Source of the DNA: Cladopsammia gracilis
Lineage: Eukaryota > Cnidaria > Anthozoa > Scleractinia > Dendrophylliidae
DNA: 64,000 nt
NCBI GenBank assembly: GCA_022457155.1
Contig: JAJGOT010000217.1
Coordinates: 1,183,001-1,247,000 of the forward strand
Reading direction: 5' to 3'
Every line of letters begins with the position of its first letter. Within the stretch, counting starts at the first letter, position 1. Below the pieces are notes generated by a model. That model did not search any database, was not told the origin of the DNA, and was given only the letters and a program-made list of their open reading frames with translations. Below, piece after piece: positions 43,059-51,130 of the stretch. Both the position numbers and the translations under genes were made by a program.

Positions 43059-43865
43059 TTACAGGAGTGCCCCTACTAACGGTATCTTGTTGAACGGGCT
43101 GTTCGGTCCTAAAAGTAACCCTTTTCCCTTTTTTTTAGTTCCCATACCAACAGTATTTTTCCCCCATTGGCCATAAAATGGAGGAGGTTGATAAGGGTAC
43201 CTACCCACGCTTAGACGCGGTACTCCTTTTCCATCTTTAGGTCTACCCATTCTGGGTGCACCTGAACCGGTCAATTTTTTAAACGCTTCAACAGCCAGCG
43301 GAATACCGATACTTGCTAATATCGTTCCTAATAACCCTCCAGATTGTGTTTTTGTCGGCTTTATTAGTACTCGTCCTCCCGATTGAAGAGCGCTCAGAAT
43401 TTCTTGTTTCTGTTTATTTGTCAGCAAATGTTTATAATCGATCAGTTGTTGAATCTTATCTGGAGGGATGAGGAAACCGCCGGTTTGACCTTTACCGCTT
43501 ATCTTTTTAACAATTTGACTTGCTCCTTCACTCGCTAAACCGGCAATCGCCGATAAACCGAGTGTTTTAGCTAAAGTCGGTGCTAACGTTTTTGCTAACG
43601 GTATAATTGCGCTCCATAGACTTCCACCTTCTCTCAATACTTTTCTAATCTGTGTTTTTGATATTTTTATCTCGACACCGCTTCCAAGCGATTTCGCTTT
43701 ACCGATCCTATTGATCTGTGTAGACGTTAGCAGTAGCTCATCGTTACCGCTTGTCTGTGACTTCGCTAACCTAATTGTGATGGGGCTGCTTGTTTTATAT
43801 GCTCTTGCAAGTTTTTCTTTCTGCCCTTCTGATAAACTTACTTTGTAAGGATGGTATCTTGTCAT
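43059..43865 (-). CDS. Minor virion protein, pVI/pX-like (copy 2)
   Basis: The same 268-residue protein as copy 1, in its presumed original place just downstream of the MCP gene. The frame is open a further 26 codons upstream to 43943, overlapping the MCP 3' end, but conservation between copies and family pattern favour the ATG at 43865. Confidence 0.7.
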   Translation of the reverse strand: MTRYHPYKVSLSEGQKEKLARAYKTSSPITIRLAKSQTSGNDELLLTSTQINRIGKAKSLGSGVEIKISKTQIRKVLREGGSLWSAIIPLAKTLAPTLAKTLGLSAIAGLASEGASQIVKKISGKGQTGGFLIPPDKIQQLIDYKHLLTNKQKQEILSALQSGGRVLIKPTKTQSGGLLGTILASIGIPLAVEAFKKLTGSGAPRMGRPKDGKGVPRLSVGRYPYQPPPFYGQWGKNTVGMGTKKKGKGLLLGPNSPFNKIPLVGALL

Positions 43866-43917
43866 TTTGTATTTAGTATTGTAAATACAAAATTTTTTGT
43901 TTAAAATGAATTTACGC

Positions 43918-45204
43918 TTACGCGATGACCAACTCATTTCCAACCTTATCTATTTTTATCAGCTGATCATACAAAACTATCGCATGTACGTTAAAGTTTG
44001 CAGTTGCATCTGCTGTCAATGTATATCTGAATAATAACTGTTTGGGATCTCTTGTTATCTTTTCATCTTGACAAGTCAGATCGAAATAGATCAGACCGTA
44101 GAGAGAGCTGTAATTGGCGAAATTCAGCTGTGTCCCGCTGTTTACATCAGTTTTCCTCATTGCGTAAGACGCTACATCGTTTAATATTCTTATCTTACTT
44201 TCAGCATTATATTGTGTATCCGGGAAATAAAGCCCATTTCCATACTCTAATTTGCAAGTTGCCAGCGATGAGTTATTATCCGCAGCATTTAATTTGAACG
44301 TGTCCATAAGATAAGGGTTATCTTCTGCATTATCATTATTCGGTGGAGCGGCTCTTTTCAGATAAACGAAAACATGTTTAACATTATCAATACCAGCGCT
44401 TATTTGAAAAAATCCTGATGTTAGTGTAGGAGGTGATTTTGCATACTTCTCCCTTAAATAGTTCCATTGTTTTTCTTTCAAAAAAGAGTTGACAAAATTT
44501 GTCATAATCGAAAGTTTGGGTGTTATTCTGGGAACCCAAAGCAAAAACCTATTCACAACAACTCTTCCCTCATCAACACCGTTAGCCATGTGAATCAGCT
44601 CGCTATCGTTTTGAAGCTCAATCTCGAATTGTAGCTGCATAGGTTCAAGCATCTTATCTTCCAACTCTTCGAAAAAGGAAAAACGATACAGAGGTATAAT
44701 CGTATTAATGTTTTTAGCGCCACCGGTACCATTGTTTTGAACCGCTTGTGTTTGTACCCGCCTCGCTTCAAATCCTGCATTCGTGTTAGCGGTTGTTGCA
44801 TCCGTATCCAGATACCAGAAACTGTTTTTTGCTGTCGATCTGTTGAAGTCATCAGAGTATTTCAACAAATTTTTAACAAAAGTAACTTTATGTAGATTAT
44901 CAGTATCATAAATTATCTTATTCGAAGATCTAATCGTCATATGCTTAATTAATGAATGAGCACCGTTAAGAACTGTTATTCTATCAGCTGCCGCATAACC
45001 GGCACCGTCTGCTAATTTTTGTAACTGAAATTGTACTTCAAAATAAGCATTATACCAGTCATAAAACGACGACCTGTCATTAATTGTGAATATATAACCA
45101 CCTTTATCTTGTTGTTCTCCATTGGCCGGAGCTCTAATCAAACTATCCAGTTGAAATCTTACCAATTGATTTTTTCGTAAATTTTCACTCGCTCGGAAAG
45201 CCAT
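43918..45204 (-). CDS. MCP: Major capsid protein, double jelly-roll
   Basis: 428 residues, uninterrupted. Features shared with Polinton/adintovirus capsid proteins: an N-terminal RFQLDSLIRAP-type arm, FYDWYNAYFEVQFQL, a central RFSFFEELEDKMLEPMQLQF segment, and WVPRITPK. Length and beta-rich pattern fit two jelly rolls forming the capsid hexon. It is the only copy; the internal duplication omits it exactly. Upstream lies an AT-rich TCTATAATAAAAAC segment that also precedes copy 1 of the 268-residue gene. Confidence 0.88.
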   Translation of the reverse strand: MAFRASENLRKNQLVRFQLDSLIRAPANGEQQDKGGYIFTINDRSSFYDWYNAYFEVQFQLQKLADGAGYAAADRITVLNGAHSLIKHMTIRSSNKIIYDTDNLHKVTFVKNLLKYSDDFNRSTAKNSFWYLDTDATTANTNAGFEARRVQTQAVQNNGTGGAKNINTIIPLYRFSFFEELEDKMLEPMQLQFEIELQNDSELIHMANGVDEGRVVVNRFLLWVPRITPKLSIMTNFVNSFLKEKQWNYLREKYAKSPPTLTSGFFQISAGIDNVKHVFVYLKRAAPPNNDNAEDNPYLMDTFKLNAADNNSSLATCKLEYGNGLYFPDTQYNAESKIRILNDVASYAMRKTDVNSGTQLNFANYSSLYGLIYFDLTCQDEKITRDPKQLLFRYTLTADATANFNVHAIVLYDQLIKIDKVGNELVIA

Positions 45205-45222
45205 CTGTTTTTATTATAGATT

Positions 45223-45621
45223 TTATTTTTTTCTTTTTATACCGCTACCGGATATCAATCTGTTTAATATCACATTAGTATCTTCTTGTTGTTTTTGTAA
45301 CGGTCTACTACCAACGGAAGAACTACTAGTACTAGTCGCACTAGTAGTTGCTTTAGGAGATATTCTCATTTTACCTAGTTTTTTCATTATCAGATCACCA
45401 GATTTTTCAACTGCTTTTTTACCTAGTTTTTCGCCAGCATGAGAAATTCCTGCTTCCAACGCTTTTTTCGCAATAGGTTTCGCGAATTTTTTGAAAACTG
45501 CTGATGCGACAGCTTTCATCGGTTTAAAAATATTATCGATAATGACGCCTGTTCCTTTGTGCTTGTAAACATGTCTACCCATCTTCGGATTATAATAACG
45601 AGTAAATTCATAAGTTTTCAT
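45223..45621 (-). CDS. Small basic virion core-like protein
   Basis: 132 residues. An amphipathic Lys/Ala-rich middle (FKKFAKPIAKKALEAG...GEKLGKKAVEK) is followed by a Ser/Thr-rich linker and a basic tail ISGSGIKRKK. Position between MCP and penton genes suggests an internal capsid or core protein comparable to adenovirus pX. It has no recognised domain. Its last codons are part of the filler at the duplication junction. Confidence 0.6.
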   Translation of the reverse strand: MKTYEFTRYYNPKMGRHVYKHKGTGVIIDNIFKPMKAVASAVFKKFAKPIAKKALEAGISHAGEKLGKKAVEKSGDLIMKKLGKMRISPKATTSATSTSSSSVGSRPLQKQQEDTNVILNRLISGSGIKRKK

Positions 45622-45638
45622 TTTATTACATTACTATA

Positions 45639-46397
45639 TTATATTCTTTTTAAAATTAATGAGAAAGCTGTATCGGCTCCATTTAGGTTGACCTTTCTTC
45701 TTTTTCCATCCGTGATACGGATTCGGATACTGTCTATTGTGTTTTTATTCACAGGGTTATATGTTACTCTCTTTGGTTCAAGAGTAAAACTATAAGATGG
45801 TCGCAGAACAGATGTTGAAAAGGAATAAATGATATCGGTAGCTTCGCCATCAACAAGCGATCTGTTTGTCAGATCACAATGAACGTTCAAAATATCTGTA
45901 TCTTGAGACAGATTTGGAACTCGGGGGCCGATATTTATCTGTTCCTTCAGAACTTTTTTATCAAAACCGATCAGTTCGTTAAAGTTACTCTGTGTTAGAT
46001 CGAGTTGATAATTTTCTTTCAGCGTTATTGTTACTCTAAAAGTTGTGGTATTAAAAACCAGGCTGATCGGAAACTCATCGTCTTTTCTAGGTTGTTTTAT
46101 GACAGTTTCTTTTTGAATATGTAGATTAATATCTTCATAATCCCAAACACCGCCTGGAAAAGAAATATCAGAAAAAGTTTTTCCACCATCAGAGCTGTAT
46201 CTGATCAGCTGATTAGCGTATTTAGCATTAATATTGAACCATGTAAAGCTCATATTGATAATTCTGTTAAGACCGATAACATATTGCTCATTCGGGTCCA
46301 AAACAATTGCTTCAGTAAAATTTGTTGTAAAATCTTCAGGTTTGTTGTTGGCTTCTGTTTTAACAGAATATGATGATAACACTATTTCTCTATCCAT
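45639..46397 (-). CDS. Penton-like minor capsid protein (single jelly-roll type)
   Basis: 252 residues, intact. The pattern DFTTNFTEAIVLDPNEQYVIGL (N-terminal beta strands), FTWFNINAKYANQLIRYSSD and FPGGVWDYEDINLHI is characteristic of the Polinton/adintovirus minor capsid protein that fills capsid vertices. Gene order next to MCP supports this. The structure is inferred from family knowledge. Confidence 0.8.
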   Translation of the reverse strand: MDREIVLSSYSVKTEANNKPEDFTTNFTEAIVLDPNEQYVIGLNRIINMSFTWFNINAKYANQLIRYSSDGGKTFSDISFPGGVWDYEDINLHIQKETVIKQPRKDDEFPISLVFNTTTFRVTITLKENYQLDLTQSNFNELIGFDKKVLKEQINIGPRVPNLSQDTDILNVHCDLTNRSLVDGEATDIIYSFSTSVLRPSYSFTLEPKRVTYNPVNKNTIDSIRIRITDGKRRKVNLNGADTAFSLILKRI

Positions 46398-46422
46398 ACT
46401 ATTTTATAGTGGTGATATTATT

Positions 46423-47286
46423 TTAATATTTAAAATATTTCTTATAAATCTGTTCAGCCTGCCTTTTATCGATTAGCGATGATTTCAAAAGTTCGTCTAA
46501 AATTGTAACTCCGGTATTACGCATCTCGATATTTGTATTACCGGCTATAATTTCACCTATTATCAGTTCAAGTTTTTTGACAAGTTCTTTAGGATTGCTG
46601 AAAAATATTAGGTTTGTTCTCCCAAGCCCTTTACCGGTCTTTTTTAATTTATCTCTTCTCACAGTAATTACGGAACTTTCTCGTTGCAGTCGCTCTCTTT
46701 GTTCTTTGAGATTTTCCTTTTCTGTAGAATCTTCTAATTTATTGATTAAAGTCGTTAATTTTCGTTTTTCTTTTCCTAGATCTTTTACCGCGCTATCATA
46801 TGCTTCAAGCGTCTCTTCTGGTGATTCTTCGGTAGTTTCAATAATAGGCAAACCGTATTTTTCAAATATTTCTTTTTCTTCCAGAGCTCTTTGTTGTCTT
46901 ATTTTCATATATTGACCCGGTGAATATAACGGTGGTGGTGAATCTGCATATGGCAGCGGTGGTTGTTTCTCTTGTTCTGGTAAAACCTCTTCACCAAAAT
47001 CGATTAAACCTTCTACATCCATCTCTTCATACGGATCTACTTCTGGATAATAATCAATATCTTTAGCACTTTGCTTTTTCTTCTTTGGTCTTGTTGATGT
47101 TGGTGTTGATACCGGTAAATTACTAACATCTAATTTTGATGTTATCGGCTTAAATATTTTTTCATAAGCCAACTGACTTGTCTCTTCGCCTAATTTTTTC
47201 TTTGTTAGCGTTTCATGAACAAAATTAATCTTATTCCCCAACTTAGTTTGTTGTTTTGCAAGTTCTTTCCACTTAATTAAACTCAT
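46423..47286 (-). CDS. Virion-associated coiled-coil protein with PPxY motif
   Basis: 287 residues. A Pro-rich segment (about 105-125) has PPLPY followed by PPPLY, i.e. a PPxY-type motif that can recruit WW-domain ubiquitin ligases. A predicted coiled coil lies at about 163-215 with many Glu/Lys/Leu, and a C-terminal helical domain (about 225-287). The acidic centre has DVEGLIDFGEEV. No enzymatic motif. It is the first gene of the leftward set, starting 49 bp from the divergent ATPase gene. Confidence 0.55.
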   Translation of the reverse strand: MSLIKWKELAKQQTKLGNKINFVHETLTKKKLGEETSQLAYEKIFKPITSKLDVSNLPVSTPTSTRPKKKKQSAKDIDYYPEVDPYEEMDVEGLIDFGEEVLPEQEKQPPLPYADSPPPLYSPGQYMKIRQQRALEEKEIFEKYGLPIIETTEESPEETLEAYDSAVKDLGKEKRKLTTLINKLEDSTEKENLKEQRERLQRESSVITVRRDKLKKTGKGLGRTNLIFFSNPKELVKKLELIIGEIIAGNTNIEMRNTGVTILDELLKSSLIDKRQAEQIYKKYFKY

Positions 47287-47335
47287 TTTATTACTATTAT
47301 TCGATTTTAAATTTTATAATTGTTATTTCAGTAAG
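47287..47335. promoter_or_regulatory. Divergent intergenic gap between the two gene arms
   Basis: 49 bp, almost all A/T, separating the leftward virion genes from the rightward ATPase gene. It must contain or overlap both start regions; no specific promoter motif can be proven. Confidence 0.45.
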
Positions 47336-47971
47336 ATGAAGTTTATAAACTATGATGTGGATGATATGGTTACGAGCTACAAGCAGCGACAACCTTTCAT
47401 GCCAGAACAGAATTTCAGAATGTTGATTTGTGGCCCTTCAGGTTCTGGAAAAACAAATCTTTTGCTAGATATGATTATTCGTTTATTGTTTTTTGACAAG
47501 GCATATCTGTATGCGAAAAATTTAGATCAATCTAAATATCAGTTCTTATTACGAGAATTTAAACCGATTAGTGAAGAAGCAGGTTTTGATGTTATAGAAG
47601 CAAGTAACGATTATATTATACCGGTTTCTGAATTAACGGACGAGAACCAAAAAATAGTTATATTCGATGATTTTGTTTGTGAAAAGAACCAAGATCCGTT
47701 GATTGATTATTTTATCAACGGCAGACATAAAAATTGTAGCGTTATCTATCTTTCACAAAGTTATTATAAAACACCAAAAGATATACGCCTAAACTGTTCA
47801 CATTTTTGTATTTTTGAATTTCCAAGCAATAACGAAGTTTCTATGTTTTGTCGTGAAAATAATGTTGATAAAAATCAATATGAAATGGCTACTAGAGACC
47901 CATATTCTTTTCTATATATTGACAAACCAAAGAAAAGAATATTAAAAAATTTTAATGAAAATATAATCTAA
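47336..47971 (+). CDS. ATP: DNA packaging ATPase (A32/FtsK-HerA type)
   Basis: 211 residues, intact. Walker A GPSGSGKT at 33-40, Walker B KIVIFDDF (Asp112-Asp113), and a YLSQSYYKTP sensor segment near 139-148, the usual set of the A32-like genome-packaging ATPases of Polintons and large DNA viruses. The length is typical. It begins the rightward arm and is followed after 1 bp by the fibre-like gene. Confidence 0.93.
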   Translation: MKFINYDVDDMVTSYKQRQPFMPEQNFRMLICGPSGSGKTNLLLDMIIRLLFFDKAYLYAKNLDQSKYQFLLREFKPISEEAGFDVIEASNDYIIPVSELTDENQKIVIFDDFVCEKNQDPLIDYFINGRHKNCSVIYLSQSYYKTPKDIRLNCSHFCIFEFPSNNEVSMFCRENNVDKNQYEMATRDPYSFLYIDKPKKRILKNFNENII

Positions 47972-47972
47972 A

Positions 47973-48602
47973 ATGAGCTATTCAAATGGGCTATTATCAG
48001 ACAACATAACTAACAGTTATAAAACGGGAGGAAAACAAGGGCCGCAAGGATTACCAGGTGTCGGTTTTAAATTAACGTCTTCGGGTGATTACGATATTCA
48101 AAACAAAAGATTGGTGAATGTCGGTGAACCGGTAAATTTAAAGGATGTAACGAACTGGGGTACCGCTAAAACACACTTTCTGAACTTGGATGGATCGACT
48201 CATATGACCGGTGATCTAGATCTTCGAGGAAACAGATTGATTCTTCCCGGAGAGATCGATATGAACAGAAAACTTATCACCAATATGGACACGGACGAAG
48301 ATAACGATCTATGCGCTGTCAATATGGTAACTCTGAAAAAATTTCATCCTAACGCTCCTGAACCTACGCATGAGGTCGTGAAAAATATCGATCTGAAAGA
48401 ACGTTTCAATGTTGTTCAATCGAAACAGCAGACCTATCACGATCTAGGGGCAAACTATAACAATCTTGTCTCTTACAACGATGTCAGGAATATTTTCTTA
48501 TCTCGAAAAGAGATGTTTCCGATGGAGACTAGTTTAGATATGGGAAACAATACGGTTTATAATGTAAAGGACCCGACGGTCGCCGACCAAGGGGCTAATT
48601 AA
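47973..48602 (+). pseudogene. Fibre-like protein, N-terminal part
   Basis: Starts with a short collagen-like GPQGLPG segment, then shaft-like repeats of the type 'DIQNKRLVNVGEP', 'DLRGNRLILPGEIDMNRKLITNM' and 'DMGNNTVYNVKDPT', resembling tail-fibre/shaft repeats of DNA viruses and phages. Ends at TAA (48600-48602), where the repeat pattern expects a lysine. The next codons continue the same pattern in frame (48609 onward), so a point mutation has split one gene of ~596 codons. Confidence 0.8.
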
Positions 48603-48608
48603 AGATAC

Positions 48609-49763
48609 GTGGATCATATAATTTCCGGTAAATTGAGTAATCCGTCCGGTGAAGATTTCGATATGTCGAACCATAAGATTATAAATTTAGAAGATCCTCA
48701 TGATGATGATGATGCATGTAATAAATCTTACGTTGATGGTGCTGATAAAAAGCTTAATCTCATGATAGGGGATGTGGTAGTTCATACGAACGAGGTAGAA
48801 AATAAGCTCAAAAAATATATCGATGAATCGCATATTAGTACTTCGGAAGATATGAAAGATGAGTTCCGGTACATAATGGAAAATGTTGACGAAAGCTCTT
48901 CCGAGCATGATATAACCGTCACCGGTATAGTCGATCTGTTGGAGTCGCCGCATACGCTAAACAAAAAAGTTTACAGTCTCTTATTACACAAACATCTACT
49001 AAATAGCTACGCATCAAGAATCGGTTTTAATCTGTATAGATTACCGGATGGAGAATATACCGTTTGTATCGAATTTATTCCACCTACGATTAGTGGTGTT
49101 AGCGTCGATGTTCAATCGGCTTCTATCAATATAAATAAACAATCGACGAAAATCTTTACAAAATACAGTAGAAGCATTATCAATCTGCATAAGTGGGAAA
49201 TTTCACCACCGGAATATATTAGGGTCGATCTAAAGTGTAGCGGTTCACCAACATCGGCTTCGCAAGCTCAAGCTTATCTAGTGATTTACGGAATAAAAGG
49301 AAACCATTCAGATGTTCCATCTAATGTTTACGATTCTCCTTATTTTTTTGAGAATCGTAAAATGGTTATGCAGACCGTTTTAGATATGAACAAACACGCA
49401 ATTATCAATTCACCATCGTTAAGCCCTAGCGGTGGAAGTGCGTTTGTAAAAGATGGTGTTTACGAGAGAACTGAAAACCCAACATTTGCTAAATTTTCAG
49501 GAGATGAATATGCTATGGTTCCGGTTAAGAGTAAGATCGTAAAATGTTGTGTTAACATTCTCGATACGCTCGAAACGTACCCTCATATCGCTGTGTTGAT
49601 TAATAATGTGATAGGAAGAGGAGGGGGTGGTAAGAAACAGGTCTGTCACTTGACTAACGATATCGCTCTGGAAGAATGTGATTTATTTCGTGTGAGAATA
49701 CAAAGTTTACAAGGAACTACCATCAATAAATGTTTGGTAAGTGTGTGGCTTGAGACGATGTAG
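48609..49763 (+). CDS. Fibre-like protein, shaft end and head
   Basis: 384 residues in the same frame as the preceding part. It completes a 'DMSNHKIINLEDPHDDDDACNKSYVD' type shaft repeat, then a linker helix, and a ~200-residue beta-rich C-terminal head (from about residue 120). Such heads usually mediate receptor attachment; none of its folds is recognised here. Initiation would require the internal GTG or readthrough of the stop at 48600. A palindromic stem follows the gene at 49775-49803. Confidence 0.75.
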   Translation: MDHIISGKLSNPSGEDFDMSNHKIINLEDPHDDDDACNKSYVDGADKKLNLMIGDVVVHTNEVENKLKKYIDESHISTSEDMKDEFRYIMENVDESSSEHDITVTGIVDLLESPHTLNKKVYSLLLHKHLLNSYASRIGFNLYRLPDGEYTVCIEFIPPTISGVSVDVQSASININKQSTKIFTKYSRSIINLHKWEISPPEYIRVDLKCSGSPTSASQAQAYLVIYGIKGNHSDVPSNVYDSPYFFENRKMVMQTVLDMNKHAIINSPSLSPSGGSAFVKDGVYERTENPTFAKFSGDEYAMVPVKSKIVKCCVNILDTLETYPHIAVLINNVIGRGGGGKKQVCHLTNDIALEECDLFRVRIQSLQGTTINKCLVSVWLETM

Positions 49764-49774
49764 TCGTGAATTAA

Positions 49775-49803
49775 AATTTATTATACGTTACGTATAATAA
49801 ATT
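49775..49803. terminator. Palindromic stem after the fibre gene
   Basis: Fourteen-base arms around one central T (core TTATTATACGT/ACGTATAATAA). The inner TTATTATAC/GTATAATAA is shared with the stem at 38301-38323. A transcript 3'-end or processing signal is inferred. Confidence 0.5.
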
Positions 49804-49813
49804 AGATGATCTT

Positions 49814-49921
49814 TCACACTAGATCTTCTACAACCTCTCTCGCGATTTCTCGACATTCTTGTAACCATTCCGGTGTGGTATCATTTATAAAAGAGACAAG
49901 AATGAAAATGAATGCGATCAT
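49814..49921 (-). CDS. Possible 35-residue membrane microprotein
   Basis: A minus-strand frame, opposite to the arm direction, starting MIAFIFILVSFI (a short membrane segment) and ending with an amphipathic acidic helix (EWLQECREIAREVVEDLV). It lies between two palindrome/promoter zones. It is too short to be certain, but the hydrophobic-amphipathic layout is non-random. Confidence 0.25.
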   Translation of the reverse strand: MIAFIFILVSFINDTTPEWLQECREIAREVVEDLV

Positions 49922-49957
49922 TTTAAAATCATATTATTCTTATATCATCTTTATAAA

Positions 49958-50440
49958 ATGAGATACGATCTTTTTGCATTTAACCATATCGATACATCGA
50001 TCGATGAGACAAAATTAACGGTGATCAAATCCCTTTACAGTTTTTATCACAAGAAATGGTGGTGTTATAAAAAAACTTTTAGACATCTCAAACGGATGAA
50101 TCTCTTGTGTAAATTGAGTTCATCCTCTCTTATCGCCGGTGGTACAATTGCCGGTGGAATTACGTTGAACCCTATTATTTTAGGTGTCATTTCCGGTGCA
50201 GGGTTGTTGGTCAAAACATTTACCGATTATAAAAATTATAACCGACGGATTGAGATGAGTAAATTTGCATTTACGACATACCAGAAAGTTTTGGTCGATT
50301 TACGGTCTTGTTTGCGTGGAAAACAGTTCGAACATGAATCGTTTGTTAACGATATGAGGTTGATCGATGAGATAATCATCGATCTATGTCCAGCAATAAA
50401 TAGTCGAATCGAAGATCGATATGATAAAAAATTCAAATGA
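49958..50440 (+). CDS. Membrane protein with Gly-rich hydrophobic hairpin
   Basis: 160 residues. A basic N-terminal region (KKWWCYKKTFRHLKRM) precedes a 35-residue hydrophobic Gly-rich segment (LIAGGTIAGGITLNPIILGV), likely one or two membrane passes, and then a helical C-terminal half ending with CPAINSRIEDRYDKKFK. I recognise this layout from other cnidarian Polintons but know no function. It could act in virion assembly or host membrane interaction. Confidence 0.55.
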   Translation: MRYDLFAFNHIDTSIDETKLTVIKSLYSFYHKKWWCYKKTFRHLKRMNLLCKLSSSSLIAGGTIAGGITLNPIILGVISGAGLLVKTFTDYKNYNRRIEMSKFAFTTYQKVLVDLRSCLRGKQFEHESFVNDMRLIDEIIIDLCPAINSRIEDRYDKKFK

Positions 50441-50473
50441 ACATAAAGATTTGGTATTAAATAAATAAAAACA

Positions 50474-50659
50474 ATGGATGATGGATGGGAAAGACCGTTG
50501 ATTAATCGAACAAATTATACCTTCAAAGAATTACGCCATTTAGCAAAAGAGAAGAAAATTAAAGGTTGGTATCTAATGCGAAAAGCTGAACTCATCGATG
50601 CTTTAGCTGAATTAGATATATATGAACCCCTAGTAAAAGTTCACAACATCACTTCATAA
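50474..50659 (+). CDS. Small SAP/Rho-N-like protein
   Basis: 61 residues dominated by one SAP/Rho-N-like helical module (FKELRHLAKEKKIKGWYLMR, then KAELIDAL), nearly the same as the module that starts the 173-residue protein at 51131. A short TATTAAATAAATAAA stretch precedes the ATG. Nucleic-acid binding is inferred from the family. Confidence 0.6.
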   Translation: MDDGWERPLINRTNYTFKELRHLAKEKKIKGWYLMRKAELIDALAELDIYEPLVKVHNITS

Positions 50660-50679
50660 AAAAGTGCAAAACCCTGGTC

Positions 50680-50832
50680 GGGGGGTGCTCGGTTGGCTGT
50701 TTCTGTGCCTCACCGAAGTGAGGACTTTTGCCTCACCGAAGTGAGGACTTTTCCCGCTGACAAAGCGGGTGGAACCCATTTTATACCTCTGGGTGAGGTT
50801 AAGTTCTCCGAAGAGATCTTTGAGCACCCCCC
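50680..50832 (+). ncRNA. Predicted multi-helix structured RNA
   Basis: An 11-bp perfect closing stem GGGGGGTGCTC (50680-50690) / GAGCACCCCCC (50822-50832) encloses five local hairpins. They are two identical CCTCAC-CGAA-GTGAGG units (50708-50723, 50731-50746), CCCGC/GCGGG (50753-50769), ACCTC/GAGGT (50785-50799) and one with TCTC-CGAA-GAGA (50801-50820). Three loops are CGAA. More possible stems follow to about 50940. The region is GC-rich against an AT-rich element and does not encode a credible protein. Function unknown. Confidence 0.55.
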
Positions 50833-51130
50833 TGTTATCAGTTGGGCCGAGGCTGGTTCACCAGAGCGTAGTCAACTGACTCAACTACACTGCTACCTCG
50901 TGGGTCTGACATTGCATGAACCGTAAACGGGATTCAGACGGCGGCCGACCGTCACCTCCCTGAGTTCTACCAAATTACAGACTTATTAATATATATAGGA
51001 AGGAGTTATCGCGCTCACACATGTGGTACGTGTCAAGTGTCACGCACCGCAAAGCGATTCATACGCATACGCCTTACACTCGTTTCGCCTCAATGAACAC
51101 GTATGCAAATGAGCTGAATTCTCGGAAAAG
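50833..51130 (+). other. Non-coding stretch after the structured RNA
   Basis: Further possible hairpins: CTGG-TTCA-CCAG (50853-50864), GTAGT/ACTAC (50868-50888) and GTCTGA/TCAGAC (50904-50939). No credible protein. An AT-rich segment near 50975-51000 precedes the next gene. Confidence 0.4.

Larger units (their letters stand above)
39706..43877 (-). repeat. 4172-bp internal duplication, copy 2
   Basis: Second copy of 35449-39620. Its right border adjoins the MCP 3' end, which I take as the ancestral order. Confidence 0.92.

Noticed and set aside
47973..48602. GPQGLPG segment read as a host collagen exon
   Set aside because: Only two or three triplets, followed by shaft repeats of a viral fibre inside the Polinton.
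50693..50926. 77-residue frame across the structured RNA
   Set aside because: It covers exact tandem hairpins and has no domain; base pairing explains the sequence better than coding.
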